Program-made: the position numbers and the translations under genes
Shown here: in pieces, positions 1 to 8,952 of the stretch
Layout of the letters: each line of letters begins with the position of its first letter
Numbering within the stretch: position 1 is the first letter of the stretch
From: a virus
DNA length: 29,135 nucleotides
Virus record (IMG/VR): IMGVR_UViG_3300025087_000258
Span: 1 to 29,135 of that record
Reading direction: 5' to 3' (one strand)
The notes under the pieces: generated by a model
Database searches by the model: none
Told to the model about the DNA's origin: nothing
The model's input: the letters and a program-made list of their open reading frames with translations, nothing else

Positions 1-253
1 CTCCTTTGTTGCCCTGCGGCCCCTGTGTGCCCTTCAAAGACTCAACGTGCCGTAGTATCCCTGCTTGAGACTCCACCTTGCCTAGTTCGCTTTGTACTTC
101 GGCCTTAATCTCGCTTTTTAAGCTCTCGGAGTCAGATTGCAATTTCTCGAATTGACGAGCTAGAGATTCCAAATCTCTCGCTAACTTAGACACCTCTTTT
201 TCAAGAGCGGAGGCGGGATTGCGGGCTTGGATGATTTCGGCGATGGTGGGCAT
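1..253 (-). CDS. Collagen-like fibre protein, N-terminal part (cut by window edge)
   Basis: The reading frame starts at an ATG at 253 and stays open to the left edge, giving about 84 residues. The first 70 or so form a charged helical segment (ALEKEVSKLARDLESLARQF and similar heptad-like stretches), probably a trimeric coiled coil. The visible end, GTQGPQGNKG, is the start of a Gly-X-Y collagen-like repeat. Phage collagen-like proteins are usually trimeric tail or head fibres, and its place as the last known gene of the virion operon fits that. No Shine-Dalgarno site precedes the ATG. Function is inferred from architecture only, and the C-terminal receptor-binding part is outside the window. 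Confidence 0.72.
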   Translation of the reverse strand, partial: MPTIAEIIQARNPASALEKEVSKLARDLESLARQFEKLQSDSESLKSEIKAEVQSELGKVESQAGILRHVESLKGTQGPQGNKG

Positions 254-363
254 ACTTGACTTTAATATACTAGACGTGGTAGGGATTAGATATGGTTGGA
301 GTCTCTATTATTGTATTTTTTCTCTTTATCTACTCCTTACTTTATAGAGGATAGGTAGGTTGG
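254..363. other. Intergenic gap
   Basis: This 110-bp AT-rich spacer lies between the 1206-aa protein and the collagen-like gene. I see no convincing promoter, terminator hairpin or small gene in it. Confidence 0.5.
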
Positions 364-3300
364 TCATTTGTATTTTTCTAATAGCGAAGATTTAGGGATA
401 CTGATGTTATATTTTTCAAGTATGTCTTTTTTAGAAGGAGCTTCTATGCCATACTTTTTCAGAATTTCAGCGTTAGCTTTTGATTTTGGTTTGGATACAG
501 GAATAGCTTTTCTAATTAACTGACCCACCTGACTTGCGCCAGATATTCCACCAACTTCTGCTACGCTTTCTGCCGCCAGTAACCCTCCTTTAATTTTTGT
601 TTCAGTCTTTTTCCCCGCGACCACCGATGTTCCTCCCTGAATCATTCTTCGGAATACATCCATCGCAGGCACTCCGCTTCCGCCGTATTCCACCATGCTT
701 GTAAGATTTGAAATCACGGGTAAGTTAGTCACAACACCGCTAAATACTCGTTCGACGATATGTCGTTCTCTTTCCCCTTTTGCAGTCTCCTGACTTCCGA
801 AAATTTGCGCTATTCCAGTTGTAATATATCCTTCGGCAATCCCCGCCGCAACCAGCGAAGTTGCAATCGCCGCCGCTTTTATAGGGTCTTTTTCCTTTAA
901 CAATGCCACTTTAGCATCTCTCCACAAAAGAGACTGATTGTGAATAAACCTCTGAAACTGCAAAAGTGCCATCACATAATCCTTGTCCGATTTTACAGAA
1001 TAAAGTAATGGCGCGTCTTTATATTCCGAACTTCCTTGTGTGCGACGTGTTATTAAATCAGCATATTCTTTAGCGGTTTTATCTGCCTTACCCGCGCGAA
1101 AGTCGTCGGCGTTGAACTGTAATCTCCTATCATTAAAACTTTTACGATACGCCGCGTACCATACGCTATCCGCCGAAAAAGAGTCGAAGGCTTTGATTCC
1201 TTTATATCCCCACTCCTGCCATTGTTTCAGTCTCTTGGATTTTGCCATCTGCGTATAAACAGGGTCGTCAAATGACCTGTAAAGTTGTTGTTTGGATATT
1301 TTGTGTATGCCTTCCCGAAAATTTCCAATGAGTAGCGAACCATCAAACATATAACGCGAGTCTTTTCCAAGAAATCCAGTCGCAACAATCATAGAAAGTG
1401 GTTGTTTGACTATGGGAGAGAGCTTGAAACCCAATACTCCATGTCCGATATTTCGGATAATGGTAGAAACCGGGCCGGGCTGGTATCCTTTTGGAGTTCC
1501 GCCCCGCGCGATTAAATCCAGCCATCCCGCTGTCCACTTTTGTCCGATTTTGCCTACTGATTCTGCGTATTTGTCAGACCGTGCGATTTGACTCAAATGA
1601 TTTAACAATTCTTCCTTGTGTATGAAGTCTGTTGCATCGCTGATATGTTTTGTCAGAACTTCCAAAGCATCAAGATTGATTCTTTGCGTTCCCGCCAAAC
1701 TTCGTGTTTTGATGAACCCTTGTTCGGTGCGGGTTCGCAGATTAAAGTCCCCAGAAAGACGCTGGAACAGTTCGTCGGAGTTGTTAAAATCCGTCACCCA
1801 ACTCCAATAGTTATCTACTTTGCCTAATTTTTCACCGCGCGTAGCCCACGTGACTTTTTCAATCTGCGGGCGAAGTTCGTCAAAAATAGAACGGCCAAGG
1901 TTATAAAATTCTCTTTCGTTATCATTTAGTTTAATGCTGTCCAAAAATGTATCGGTGTACATTCTCGGATCAGTTTTCAAGAGCTTTGCCCGCCCCCCGG
2001 TTTGGCGAAGCGTTGCCCATAACATCACACGTTCGTAGTTTTCTTTTTTAAGTTTCCCCAAACGACCCTCGATGTCTTTTATCTTCACGAAAAGATTATC
2101 TATAATCGTGTTTCTTACTTCGTTCGACAAATCAGTGGCCTCATCCATTGGTGCTTTGAAGATTCTCCAATTAGAGCCAAACCATTCACCTTTATCTAAA
2201 ATCTGAAACCCGACATCAGGAGAAGCATAATACTGCACTCCTTTTCGCATACCCTCGACTATTGAATCTTTCGCACCCGCGAAACTTGTCGCAGGAACTG
2301 GCGTTCCGGGTTTTCGTGGAGCGGGCAATCCTTTATCTAAATTTCTTGAACTTTGAGCAATTTCTTTAAGAGCGTTGTCCACTTTTAACGCTTTGGTTTC
2401 TGCCGTTACTCTGCCAACAACTTTTCCCTGCTCGGCAATATGTTCTAAGCGACGATGCAAACCGATAAGGTCTCGTATTGGAACATCCCTAATGTTTTGT
2501 TTGCCCAACTCTCCCGCAAGTTCGGTTTTCTTTAATGTTTTCGCTCCAAACTTAAATAACGCGCTTGGTTCACGGGAAAGAAAATCCTTCAAATCGGCAA
2601 GTTTCTTTTGGGTCTTTTCAGAAAAAGTCCTAGAGGTTAAATTATCAGTTAGTTCTACTATTCGCTCCTGCTGTCGTTTAGGCAAAGAATCTACTTTCTC
2701 GATTATCTTTTCGACCTCTCCGATAATTTCTTTTTTTATTTCTTCGTTGCGTAATATATTTGTTCTGCGAACGATAGAAGCAATATTTCCTTGAGTTTTA
2801 GCCGTTGCCATTGCGGAGAGAAGTCTGCCGCGCAGTTCGGGAGACACACGGGTACGGATATAACCCACAATCTCTGCTTTTTGCGCCAAAAAGTCTTTAG
2901 CTTTATTTTTAAGTACTTGAACTGTTTTTTGAGCAATCGCCTGAACCTCGTCAATCGCTTTTTCATAAGAAAATCTTTCCCGAATAAGTTTTCTAAAACT
3001 GGAAAGTTCTTGCTGGCGCAAAGCTGTCGTCGCCTTTTCTGTTACACGCGCAGTCGCTCCCGCCACCGCTTCAGGAATTTCAGTTCGACGAATATCTTTT
3101 GCAACAGTTTTGGCTGTTCTAGCTTCAGCACGTATTTGACTTTTGAGTAATGATTCCTCTGTCCTAGAAATTGTGGGCGATATTTCGGGAGCAAGACCGA
3201 CTTTTTCAAGTCCTCGTCTGCCAGCTATGCCTTCTTTGACTGCCGTAGTTTTTTGTTGCACTTCCGCGATATGTGTGAATAATGCTTTGGCTGACTTTTC

Positions 3301-3984
3301 ATCAATTACTTTTACCACGTCTTGAGCAAATTGACGGGCTAGGTCTTCCGCTACTCCCATTTTAGTCAAGACACTAACTCCTTCTCCAATAGTTTTGACT
3401 TCTATCATCGCCTTGAACGCGCCCTTTTCTAGTCCTCCAAACGGGGTTAAATCAAGTCCCACGCTTCCCATAATTCCCATGAAAGCCACAGAGGGTACGT
3501 CCAGGTTGGCAAGAACTGTCGTCACGAAACGCTCTCGTACGTTCAATCCAGGGGTTTGAGCAACTTCTTGTAACGCCTTTTTCCATTCATCTACTTTCGG
3601 TTCAGCTTCAGCGATTCTTTGCTCAATAGATTTTACTTCTTTTCCTTTGCCAAATACAGTTTCAAAAAGCCCTTGCGAAAAGTAGTTGTGAAAATCCTCG
3701 GCTTTCAACAACTCGCCCGCGGTAGGATTTATTTTCCCCGCGATAGTTAATCCGGCGCTTGCAATGTTACTAGCGATACTCCTTCCAATATCGGCGGCAA
3801 ATCCACCTACTGCTTTTTGAATCGGTTGATAATCAGCAGGAAGCGTCGCGGGAGTGGATTGTGCCGTTTCGCCAAAAATACTGTTTATGACTAGTGGTAA
3901 AGACGGCGTTGGGATATTTGTTTTTCCTAACACTGGCACATAGCCCAAACTAGGTTTTGCGGTTAAAACTGGTGTATAGGGCAT
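364..3984 (-). CDS. Very large helical virion protein, candidate DNA-ejection/internal protein
   Basis: A 1206-aa protein follows the 541-aa gene with one base between stop and start (TGA-T-ATG), so the pair is probably translationally coupled. Residues about 270-560 are strongly helical and rich in Lys/Glu/Arg, suggesting coiled coils. A second helical domain covers roughly 620-1080. A hydrophobic Ala/Gly-rich segment (AAAIATSLVAAGIAEGYITT) lies near residue 1070, and a basic Lys-rich tail ends the protein. Size, helicity, the membrane-active-looking segment and the late position resemble internal virion (ejection) proteins of podoviruses and the large polyvalent phage proteins. No peptidase or transglycosylase motif was recognised. 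The exact role is an inference, and a tail structural role is the main alternative. Confidence 0.6.
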   Translation of the reverse strand: MPYTPVLTAKPSLGYVPVLGKTNIPTPSLPLVINSIFGETAQSTPATLPADYQPIQKAVGGFAADIGRSIASNIASAGLTIAGKINPTAGELLKAEDFHNYFSQGLFETVFGKGKEVKSIEQRIAEAEPKVDEWKKALQEVAQTPGLNVRERFVTTVLANLDVPSVAFMGIMGSVGLDLTPFGGLEKGAFKAMIEVKTIGEGVSVLTKMGVAEDLARQFAQDVVKVIDEKSAKALFTHIAEVQQKTTAVKEGIAGRRGLEKVGLAPEISPTISRTEESLLKSQIRAEARTAKTVAKDIRRTEIPEAVAGATARVTEKATTALRQQELSSFRKLIRERFSYEKAIDEVQAIAQKTVQVLKNKAKDFLAQKAEIVGYIRTRVSPELRGRLLSAMATAKTQGNIASIVRRTNILRNEEIKKEIIGEVEKIIEKVDSLPKRQQERIVELTDNLTSRTFSEKTQKKLADLKDFLSREPSALFKFGAKTLKKTELAGELGKQNIRDVPIRDLIGLHRRLEHIAEQGKVVGRVTAETKALKVDNALKEIAQSSRNLDKGLPAPRKPGTPVPATSFAGAKDSIVEGMRKGVQYYASPDVGFQILDKGEWFGSNWRIFKAPMDEATDLSNEVRNTIIDNLFVKIKDIEGRLGKLKKENYERVMLWATLRQTGGRAKLLKTDPRMYTDTFLDSIKLNDNEREFYNLGRSIFDELRPQIEKVTWATRGEKLGKVDNYWSWVTDFNNSDELFQRLSGDFNLRTRTEQGFIKTRSLAGTQRINLDALEVLTKHISDATDFIHKEELLNHLSQIARSDKYAESVGKIGQKWTAGWLDLIARGGTPKGYQPGPVSTIIRNIGHGVLGFKLSPIVKQPLSMIVATGFLGKDSRYMFDGSLLIGNFREGIHKISKQQLYRSFDDPVYTQMAKSKRLKQWQEWGYKGIKAFDSFSADSVWYAAYRKSFNDRRLQFNADDFRAGKADKTAKEYADLITRRTQGSSEYKDAPLLYSVKSDKDYVMALLQFQRFIHNQSLLWRDAKVALLKEKDPIKAAAIATSLVAAGIAEGYITTGIAQIFGSQETAKGERERHIVERVFSGVVTNLPVISNLTSMVEYGGSGVPAMDVFRRMIQGGTSVVAGKKTETKIKGGLLAAESVAEVGGISGASQVGQLIRKAIPVSKPKSKANAEILKKYGIEAPSKKDILEKYNISIPKSSLLEKYK

Positions 3985-3985
3985 A

Positions 3986-5611
3986 TCACTTAATATACTC
4001 GGCCAATTTTCTTATGAGTTGTTCCTGCGAAGCCTCCTCGAACATTCTTGTAATATCTTCATCTGCCTTCGTCCATGCCGAAGCATATCCGAAGTCTTCA
4101 GCCATCTGGTGCAATTCTTTGGTAGTGAACAAACTTCTCATGTCTTTTTCAATGTCCGCCTTAGTTACAATGGGTTTTACTCCATACGCTTTTTGCAGAG
4201 CTTTTAACTTATCTTCGGACGCGCCAGCGTCTTTTTCTGCTTTATACACCACATCAAAGCCATTTTCTCTTACTCCTTTATCAATAGAATCAATTTGGTC
4301 AGACGTTAATCCTGCCGTTCTCAACGTCATATGAACTAATGTATCGGGTTTAATCTTTTGAGATTCGTCTGGTTTTCTCTCCGCCGCCGCCTCTTGCGCT
4401 TGCCACTTCAAATACTGTAGCCTACCTTCAGGAGTTGTAATATCCGTATTCGGAAAAAATGATTTGAACTTCTGAATATCGGCGGGAATGTTTGGTTCTT
4501 TCGGCTCTTTCTTCGCAGGATACAAGTCCAGAATCTCATCCAACTCTTGGGCTGTCAGATTCGCTCCCGTTTGAGTACCGTCTTGATAAGTATTTATATA
4601 ATCCAAAAGAGTCGCGGGGTCTTCTATGCCTTGACTCTTTAAGTTAGCCACCGCAGTCGCCAAAGAACTCAATCTTTGGGCTTGGCGTTCTTGTTTCAAT
4701 CTTTCCTGAATAATTTTATCCTGCGCGACTTGGGCTTCATTCAGTTTATTAACTTCGGCTACTTGGTCTTTATATTTTGTTTCAGCTAAATCAACAAATT
4801 TGGCGTATTCTGTCCATTTTTGTTCTCTATAAGCCGAAGTCGCGGAAAGCAAAGCTCCGTGTTTTTGAGCTTCTAACCCAGCAATTCTTGAAACTCCTTG
4901 TCTTTCCTCCTCCGAAATAATTGACCCAAACATTCCACCCGCGCCTCCCGTAAAACGGGAACCCAAACGGATTCCCGTTGTTGTGATAGCGGCTTCTCGG
5001 CTTTTGTTGATGCGCTCCATATCCGCGATCCGCGTATTCCATTGCGCTGAAATGTTAGCGAGAGATTGCTGGAGCGCGGGGTCGTTGGAAACATCTATAT
5101 TTTTAAGTTTTGTAGTTGCGGCATCCCGCTCGGCTTTAGCGTTTGTTAAATCCGTATCGGCCTGGGTTTGAGCGGGAGTCTTATTGCTCGACGTTCCCAC
5201 AATCCCCATGCGTGCTAAAGCTGTTTCGTCCGCAATATACTTTCCATCGGCGGTCTGGTGAAATCCCGTAAAGTCATTGCCCGCGGGAGATTTTAAGATT
5301 TCGTCAAAAGTGAAAACTTGGCCAATCGTTCCGTCAATGGCCCTGTTGGGTTCGGGCGCGGGGGTTTCCATTTTTGGCGGAAGAGGCAAAGGAACTCCCG
5401 CGGCTTGATATGCTTGCGCTCTTTGTTCTGGGGTTTGAGGTGAAAGAAAATCAAATGTCGCTTTCTTTCTGTCTATGATTTCTGCTCCCGCGTTGGTGGA
5501 AAATGAAGTAGCTTCAGATTTTAGAATCGGCTCGGCTGTCGTAGCTGAAAAAGTTTGACCCAAATAGTCATATACTTTCCGCCCTAGCTCATCGGTGTAG
5601 ATTTTTGCCAC
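3986..5611 (-). CDS. Virion-associated protein of unknown function (541 aa)
   Basis: The start is a GTG (GTG-GCA-AAA-ATC), with no Shine-Dalgarno site and an A/T-rich leader. The N-terminal 170 residues are Pro/Ala-rich and probably poorly ordered. The central region, about 165-345, is a long helix with glycine breaks (GSRFTGGAGGMFGS near 225) flanked by Gln/Ala/Arg coiled-coil sequence. The C-terminal 200 residues are acidic and helical. The gene sits between the fibre-like protein and the giant 1206-aa protein and is coupled to the latter, so it is probably another internal or tail-associated protein. I do not recognise a named family. Confidence 0.6.
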   Translation of the reverse strand: MAKIYTDELGRKVYDYLGQTFSATTAEPILKSEATSFSTNAGAEIIDRKKATFDFLSPQTPEQRAQAYQAAGVPLPLPPKMETPAPEPNRAIDGTIGQVFTFDEILKSPAGNDFTGFHQTADGKYIADETALARMGIVGTSSNKTPAQTQADTDLTNAKAERDAATTKLKNIDVSNDPALQQSLANISAQWNTRIADMERINKSREAAITTTGIRLGSRFTGGAGGMFGSIISEEERQGVSRIAGLEAQKHGALLSATSAYREQKWTEYAKFVDLAETKYKDQVAEVNKLNEAQVAQDKIIQERLKQERQAQRLSSLATAVANLKSQGIEDPATLLDYINTYQDGTQTGANLTAQELDEILDLYPAKKEPKEPNIPADIQKFKSFFPNTDITTPEGRLQYLKWQAQEAAAERKPDESQKIKPDTLVHMTLRTAGLTSDQIDSIDKGVRENGFDVVYKAEKDAGASEDKLKALQKAYGVKPIVTKADIEKDMRSLFTTKELHQMAEDFGYASAWTKADEDITRMFEEASQEQLIRKLAEYIK

Positions 5612-5617
5612 AAAGGT

Positions 5618-7084
5618 TTATTTTATATATCCGACTGTATCAATCAGCAACGCAATCGTCGGCACATCACCCGTCAGCGAACTCACGTCGTACTCGAATA
5701 TCTCGCCTGAGTCTAAGGGAACGATAAAGAACCCAGAAAGTACACTTTTCACGCTGGCAACTTGAAGAATGTTATCGAGCCGCGAAAGGTTGGCAGTGGC
5801 AGATGAACCGTTTAAGCGGAATTTGACACTGCACCCTTTGGAGCCATCTACGGAACTTAAAGTGCAATCAAGTCTCGCGTTTATAATTGCAAACCGCGCT
5901 ACATTTGGCGTAGTTGTTGAGGTTAAATCAACGTCGGTGTACGTTCCCGCGGTAAACGTGGCCCGGTTTACCGAGTTTACCGGCGTGGTAAGGAACACCA
6001 TCTTATCAAGACCGGCGCCGCTAACTGAAAGCGCCCCGGAAATCTGCAAATCCCCCGCTATTTCCACATTTCTCTGCGTGGTAGTCGCCACACCTATCCC
6101 CAACGCTCCCACAATCATTTGCGAGGTTGAAGCAAGTGCTGAAACCTGTAAAGAAGTTGTTGTTGCGTTTGTGGTAGTTGATTTAGTAAATGTCTGGTTA
6201 CCCGTCCAAGTGTAATTGGAAGATGTTGCAATAAAATTAGGGTCAATAGTGTTATTATTCTGCGTTACCACAACATTCAATCCATTTCCTCCAGCCGTCC
6301 CGCCATTATAAGTTGAGGTCGCAGATTGAGCTTGAATAACCAATGGTGTATTGGCGGTAGTCGGAGTGGAAGAAGCTCCTTGAAGTTTTGTCGCAAGGCG
6401 CGAGATACCCGTTATGCTTTCGGTAGAAGTTGCGGCTCCCGCCAAAACTCCGCTATCTACGTAAGTTTTATTAGCCGCTTGGGTTGCGGCAGTTGGAGTG
6501 GGAACAGTGGGCGAAGTCGAGAAATCCCATATCCCCGTAACCGTTTCATCATTGTCTTTACCCGCAAATTGGTTGAATAATTGGGGCGGATCAGAGAAGA
6601 TGACCTGCGTCCCCCCTCCATGAGCGAACCGGAGCGTTGTAGAAGCGGTATAGGGGGTTATGGGTGATAATCCTCGCGTACAGCCCGAAAGCGTGGCTGT
6701 AGTCGTATTTTGAACGACTGTGGTACAGGATACTATCTCTTGTCTAGTTCTGTTCCCCGGCTCTAGGGTCAAATAAAAAGTAGTGGAGAAATCGGAATCA
6801 ACAAGTTTCTGACCTGTCTGGGGAAGGGTCAGAGTTGCGAGAGTTATTGAGGTTGCGGAGGAAGATACTCCCGCCCCGGAAAGATTATAAGTTGTACCCG
6901 CGATTGGAAGCGTTGAGTCGGCTCCAAGGGTCTGGGAATTTTTAATAGATTCCTCCACATAAAAGTTAATTATCTCCCTGATTTCGTTTTCGGGTATGGG
7001 TTTGAGAATAAATTGGTTAATCCCAAAGAAAGAACCAACCGAAATAGTAATTGCGATGATTGCCGATACGAGTACGTTAAACAT
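5618..7084 (-). CDS. Membrane-anchored, Ser/Thr-rich fibre or adhesin-like protein
   Basis: A 488-aa protein begins with one hydrophobic helix (residues about 4-28) without a clear signal-peptidase site, so it looks like an anchor. The body is very rich in Thr, Ser, Ala and Gly. A segment near 165-180 reads like the common tail-fibre stretch ending in NKTYVDSG. Around residues 300-350 come TSLQVSALASTSQ, GALGIGVATTTQ and EIAGDLQISGALSVSG, repeat types I associate with Parcubacteria surface proteins. The last 130 residues look like a compact beta domain. It lies in the tail gene cluster after the nozzle-like gene. A receptor-binding or cell-surface role is inferred. A membrane anchor on a virion protein is odd. 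Confidence 0.65.
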   Translation of the reverse strand: MFNVLVSAIIAITISVGSFFGINQFILKPIPENEIREIINFYVEESIKNSQTLGADSTLPIAGTTYNLSGAGVSSSATSITLATLTLPQTGQKLVDSDFSTTFYLTLEPGNRTRQEIVSCTTVVQNTTTATLSGCTRGLSPITPYTASTTLRFAHGGGTQVIFSDPPQLFNQFAGKDNDETVTGIWDFSTSPTVPTPTAATQAANKTYVDSGVLAGAATSTESITGISRLATKLQGASSTPTTANTPLVIQAQSATSTYNGGTAGGNGLNVVVTQNNNTIDPNFIATSSNYTWTGNQTFTKSTTTNATTTSLQVSALASTSQMIVGALGIGVATTTQRNVEIAGDLQISGALSVSGAGLDKMVFLTTPVNSVNRATFTAGTYTDVDLTSTTTPNVARFAIINARLDCTLSSVDGSKGCSVKFRLNGSSATANLSRLDNILQVASVKSVLSGFFIVPLDSGEIFEYDVSSLTGDVPTIALLIDTVGYIK

Positions 7085-7102
7085 GATTTTATTATACTTT
7101 AA

Positions 7103-8950
7103 TTATTGATGAATAGTAATGTTTTTCCTCGGAGATAGTTTGGCGTTTGCCCCGTGAGTTGTTATCGCCCAATATCTATCAATTTCATTAGTAGAAAATA
7201 CCGCCTGAATCATTCTAAAATCTTCTCTGGCGATTTCGTGTATGACCGCAAATTTTCTTGCATCATCGGGCGGGTTCAAAAGTCCACCCAACGGATTCAC
7301 GCCGAGATTCTGTTGTCCAAGCGAATTAAAACCGACATTGCCCTGAAGGATATTTTCATCTGTTCCATCAATAGTTTGATTGATTACTTGCCGTGAACCG
7401 CCAAAATCATAATTCAAAGTAAGAAGCAAGTCGGTAGTAGCGGGAGTAATTTCCCCTTCGGAAAAATACTCATCAAAGGTTTTAAGATTAACCCTGTCGC
7501 CGTATAGGTCATAGGCAAAAACGGCGATAGCATTTACAGGAACCTTGTCGTCTGGATTTCCCGCCGTTCCGTTCGGCACTAAATCTGAAGTTCCATCAAA
7601 AAGTTTATAGGTTTCAGGAACTCCGTTGGAATGTCCGTGCAAAGCATCGCCGATAACCGAGAAAGCTCTCACGGGCAAAATTTGGGGTGAGTTCCAAAAT
7701 CTTTTTAACTTCCCATCGGCATCCTCAATAAATTCCAAAATATACACTTTGGAATTTACGGGAGCAGATAAATAATAAGCGTTTTTATGCCAAATAGCGC
7801 ACGCGTTGGTAAATGTTTCCGCGTCAAAATCTGGCTTAATCGGATTGGAAAGCGTCTTGGGACTTAATCCTTCTAACTCGTTGGGGTCGCTAATCATCCG
7901 CACCGCAGGTTCGTGCGAAAGAAAGATAATGGCGTTGCCTAACTGCACGGTACTTTCTTGATTTTGCGCTCCTTGATCTACGCCCGTGTTCAATTTTTTA
8001 ACCTTCAGAGTTTCGGCGAGAGTGGTGGAAACAGTTATCTGTTCATAATTCGCTCGAAACCATGAACTCCTGCCCGCAGAAACAACAAAAAATGAACCAA
8101 GTATTCCAAACGCTTTAGCTGGAGCATCCAAGGTCAAAAGTCCTCCTTCACCAGAAAGACGGGGAGTGGAATAAGTAATCGCTGTATAATCGGTATTCTT
8201 GGAAATTAAAACTTCGTTATCATCTTCCGAACCAACCATAATCTGATTTTCAAAAGCGGAGATGGTGTGATTGGTATGAGAAGCGGCCGGTTTGTTCGTC
8301 TGGGTCACAATGGTCTGAACCAGAATATCTCCCGCCACAAGTCCCGTAGTATCTGCAATTCCCGTCAAAGTTATAGTCGTCTCACCACCCGTATATGTGT
8401 ATGTCGTCCCTGTTCTGGCGCACGTCACGGATTTATTCCTCGTTGTATAAAATCTGCTTTGAGCAAATGTGCTAGTTCCATTTTTGGTTATTGTTGTACC
8501 CGTGATTGAAAGCACTACCGCCACCGCGCCGTTCCACTCATATTCATTTGCGTCTCCCTGAACCATTATTTGAAGGTCAAGATTTTCAGTAGTGTCAAAC
8601 CAATTCGCGGGTCTTAAAATCTCGGTGGTACTCCAACCTGCCGCTACCCGCGTCCACGCATTGATAATTGTTCCATCTATCGTGCCTAGATAAACTTCCA
8701 GCTCATCATCATAAAATTTTTGAGCAAGTTCCGTACCCGTGGAAGTCAGCCAAGTCCATGCGTTGCGTGTGGGCGTTTCGGCATTATTTCCTGCACCCAA
8801 ACGAGTAAATCCCGAACGAATTTTGACTTTTTTTTGCCTATCAATGAGGACGTTTTGTGAACCAGTAACTAAAAGACGCTTATCGGAATTAGTTTCATCC
8901 GACGCGGTAACATATCCGAGTGTTTCCTCCGCCAAAGAGTATCTTTGCAT
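7103..8950 (-). CDS. Tail nozzle / stabilisation-like beta-propeller protein
   Basis: The 615-aa product has the hallmarks of podovirus tail nozzle (P22 gp10-like or T7 gp12-like) proteins. There is an N-terminal segment with an NVLIDRQKKVKIRSGFTRLG-type motif (residues about 33-52). A long all-beta region with many short strands and aromatic turns follows, including phrases such as NQIMVGSEDDNEVLIS and FFVVSAGRSSWFRA that look like propeller blades. It directly follows the adaptor-like gene (2-bp gap), the expected order for adaptor then nozzle. No catalytic motif is seen. The assignment rests on context, length and beta pattern, so the family name is tentative. Confidence 0.62.
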   Translation of the reverse strand: MQRYSLAEETLGYVTASDETNSDKRLLVTGSQNVLIDRQKKVKIRSGFTRLGAGNNAETPTRNAWTWLTSTGTELAQKFYDDELEVYLGTIDGTIINAWTRVAAGWSTTEILRPANWFDTTENLDLQIMVQGDANEYEWNGAVAVVLSITGTTITKNGTSTFAQSRFYTTRNKSVTCARTGTTYTYTGGETTITLTGIADTTGLVAGDILVQTIVTQTNKPAASHTNHTISAFENQIMVGSEDDNEVLISKNTDYTAITYSTPRLSGEGGLLTLDAPAKAFGILGSFFVVSAGRSSWFRANYEQITVSTTLAETLKVKKLNTGVDQGAQNQESTVQLGNAIIFLSHEPAVRMISDPNELEGLSPKTLSNPIKPDFDAETFTNACAIWHKNAYYLSAPVNSKVYILEFIEDADGKLKRFWNSPQILPVRAFSVIGDALHGHSNGVPETYKLFDGTSDLVPNGTAGNPDDKVPVNAIAVFAYDLYGDRVNLKTFDEYFSEGEITPATTDLLLTLNYDFGGSRQVINQTIDGTDENILQGNVGFNSLGQQNLGVNPLGGLLNPPDDARKFAVIHEIAREDFRMIQAVFSTNEIDRYWAITTHGANAKLSPRKNITIHQ

Positions 8951-8952
8951 AG

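Noticed and set aside
2375-2794. 139-aa plus-strand frame opposite the 1206-aa gene.
   Set aside because: It is antisense to a clearly coding gene, lacks initiation signals and has irregular composition. Shadow frame.
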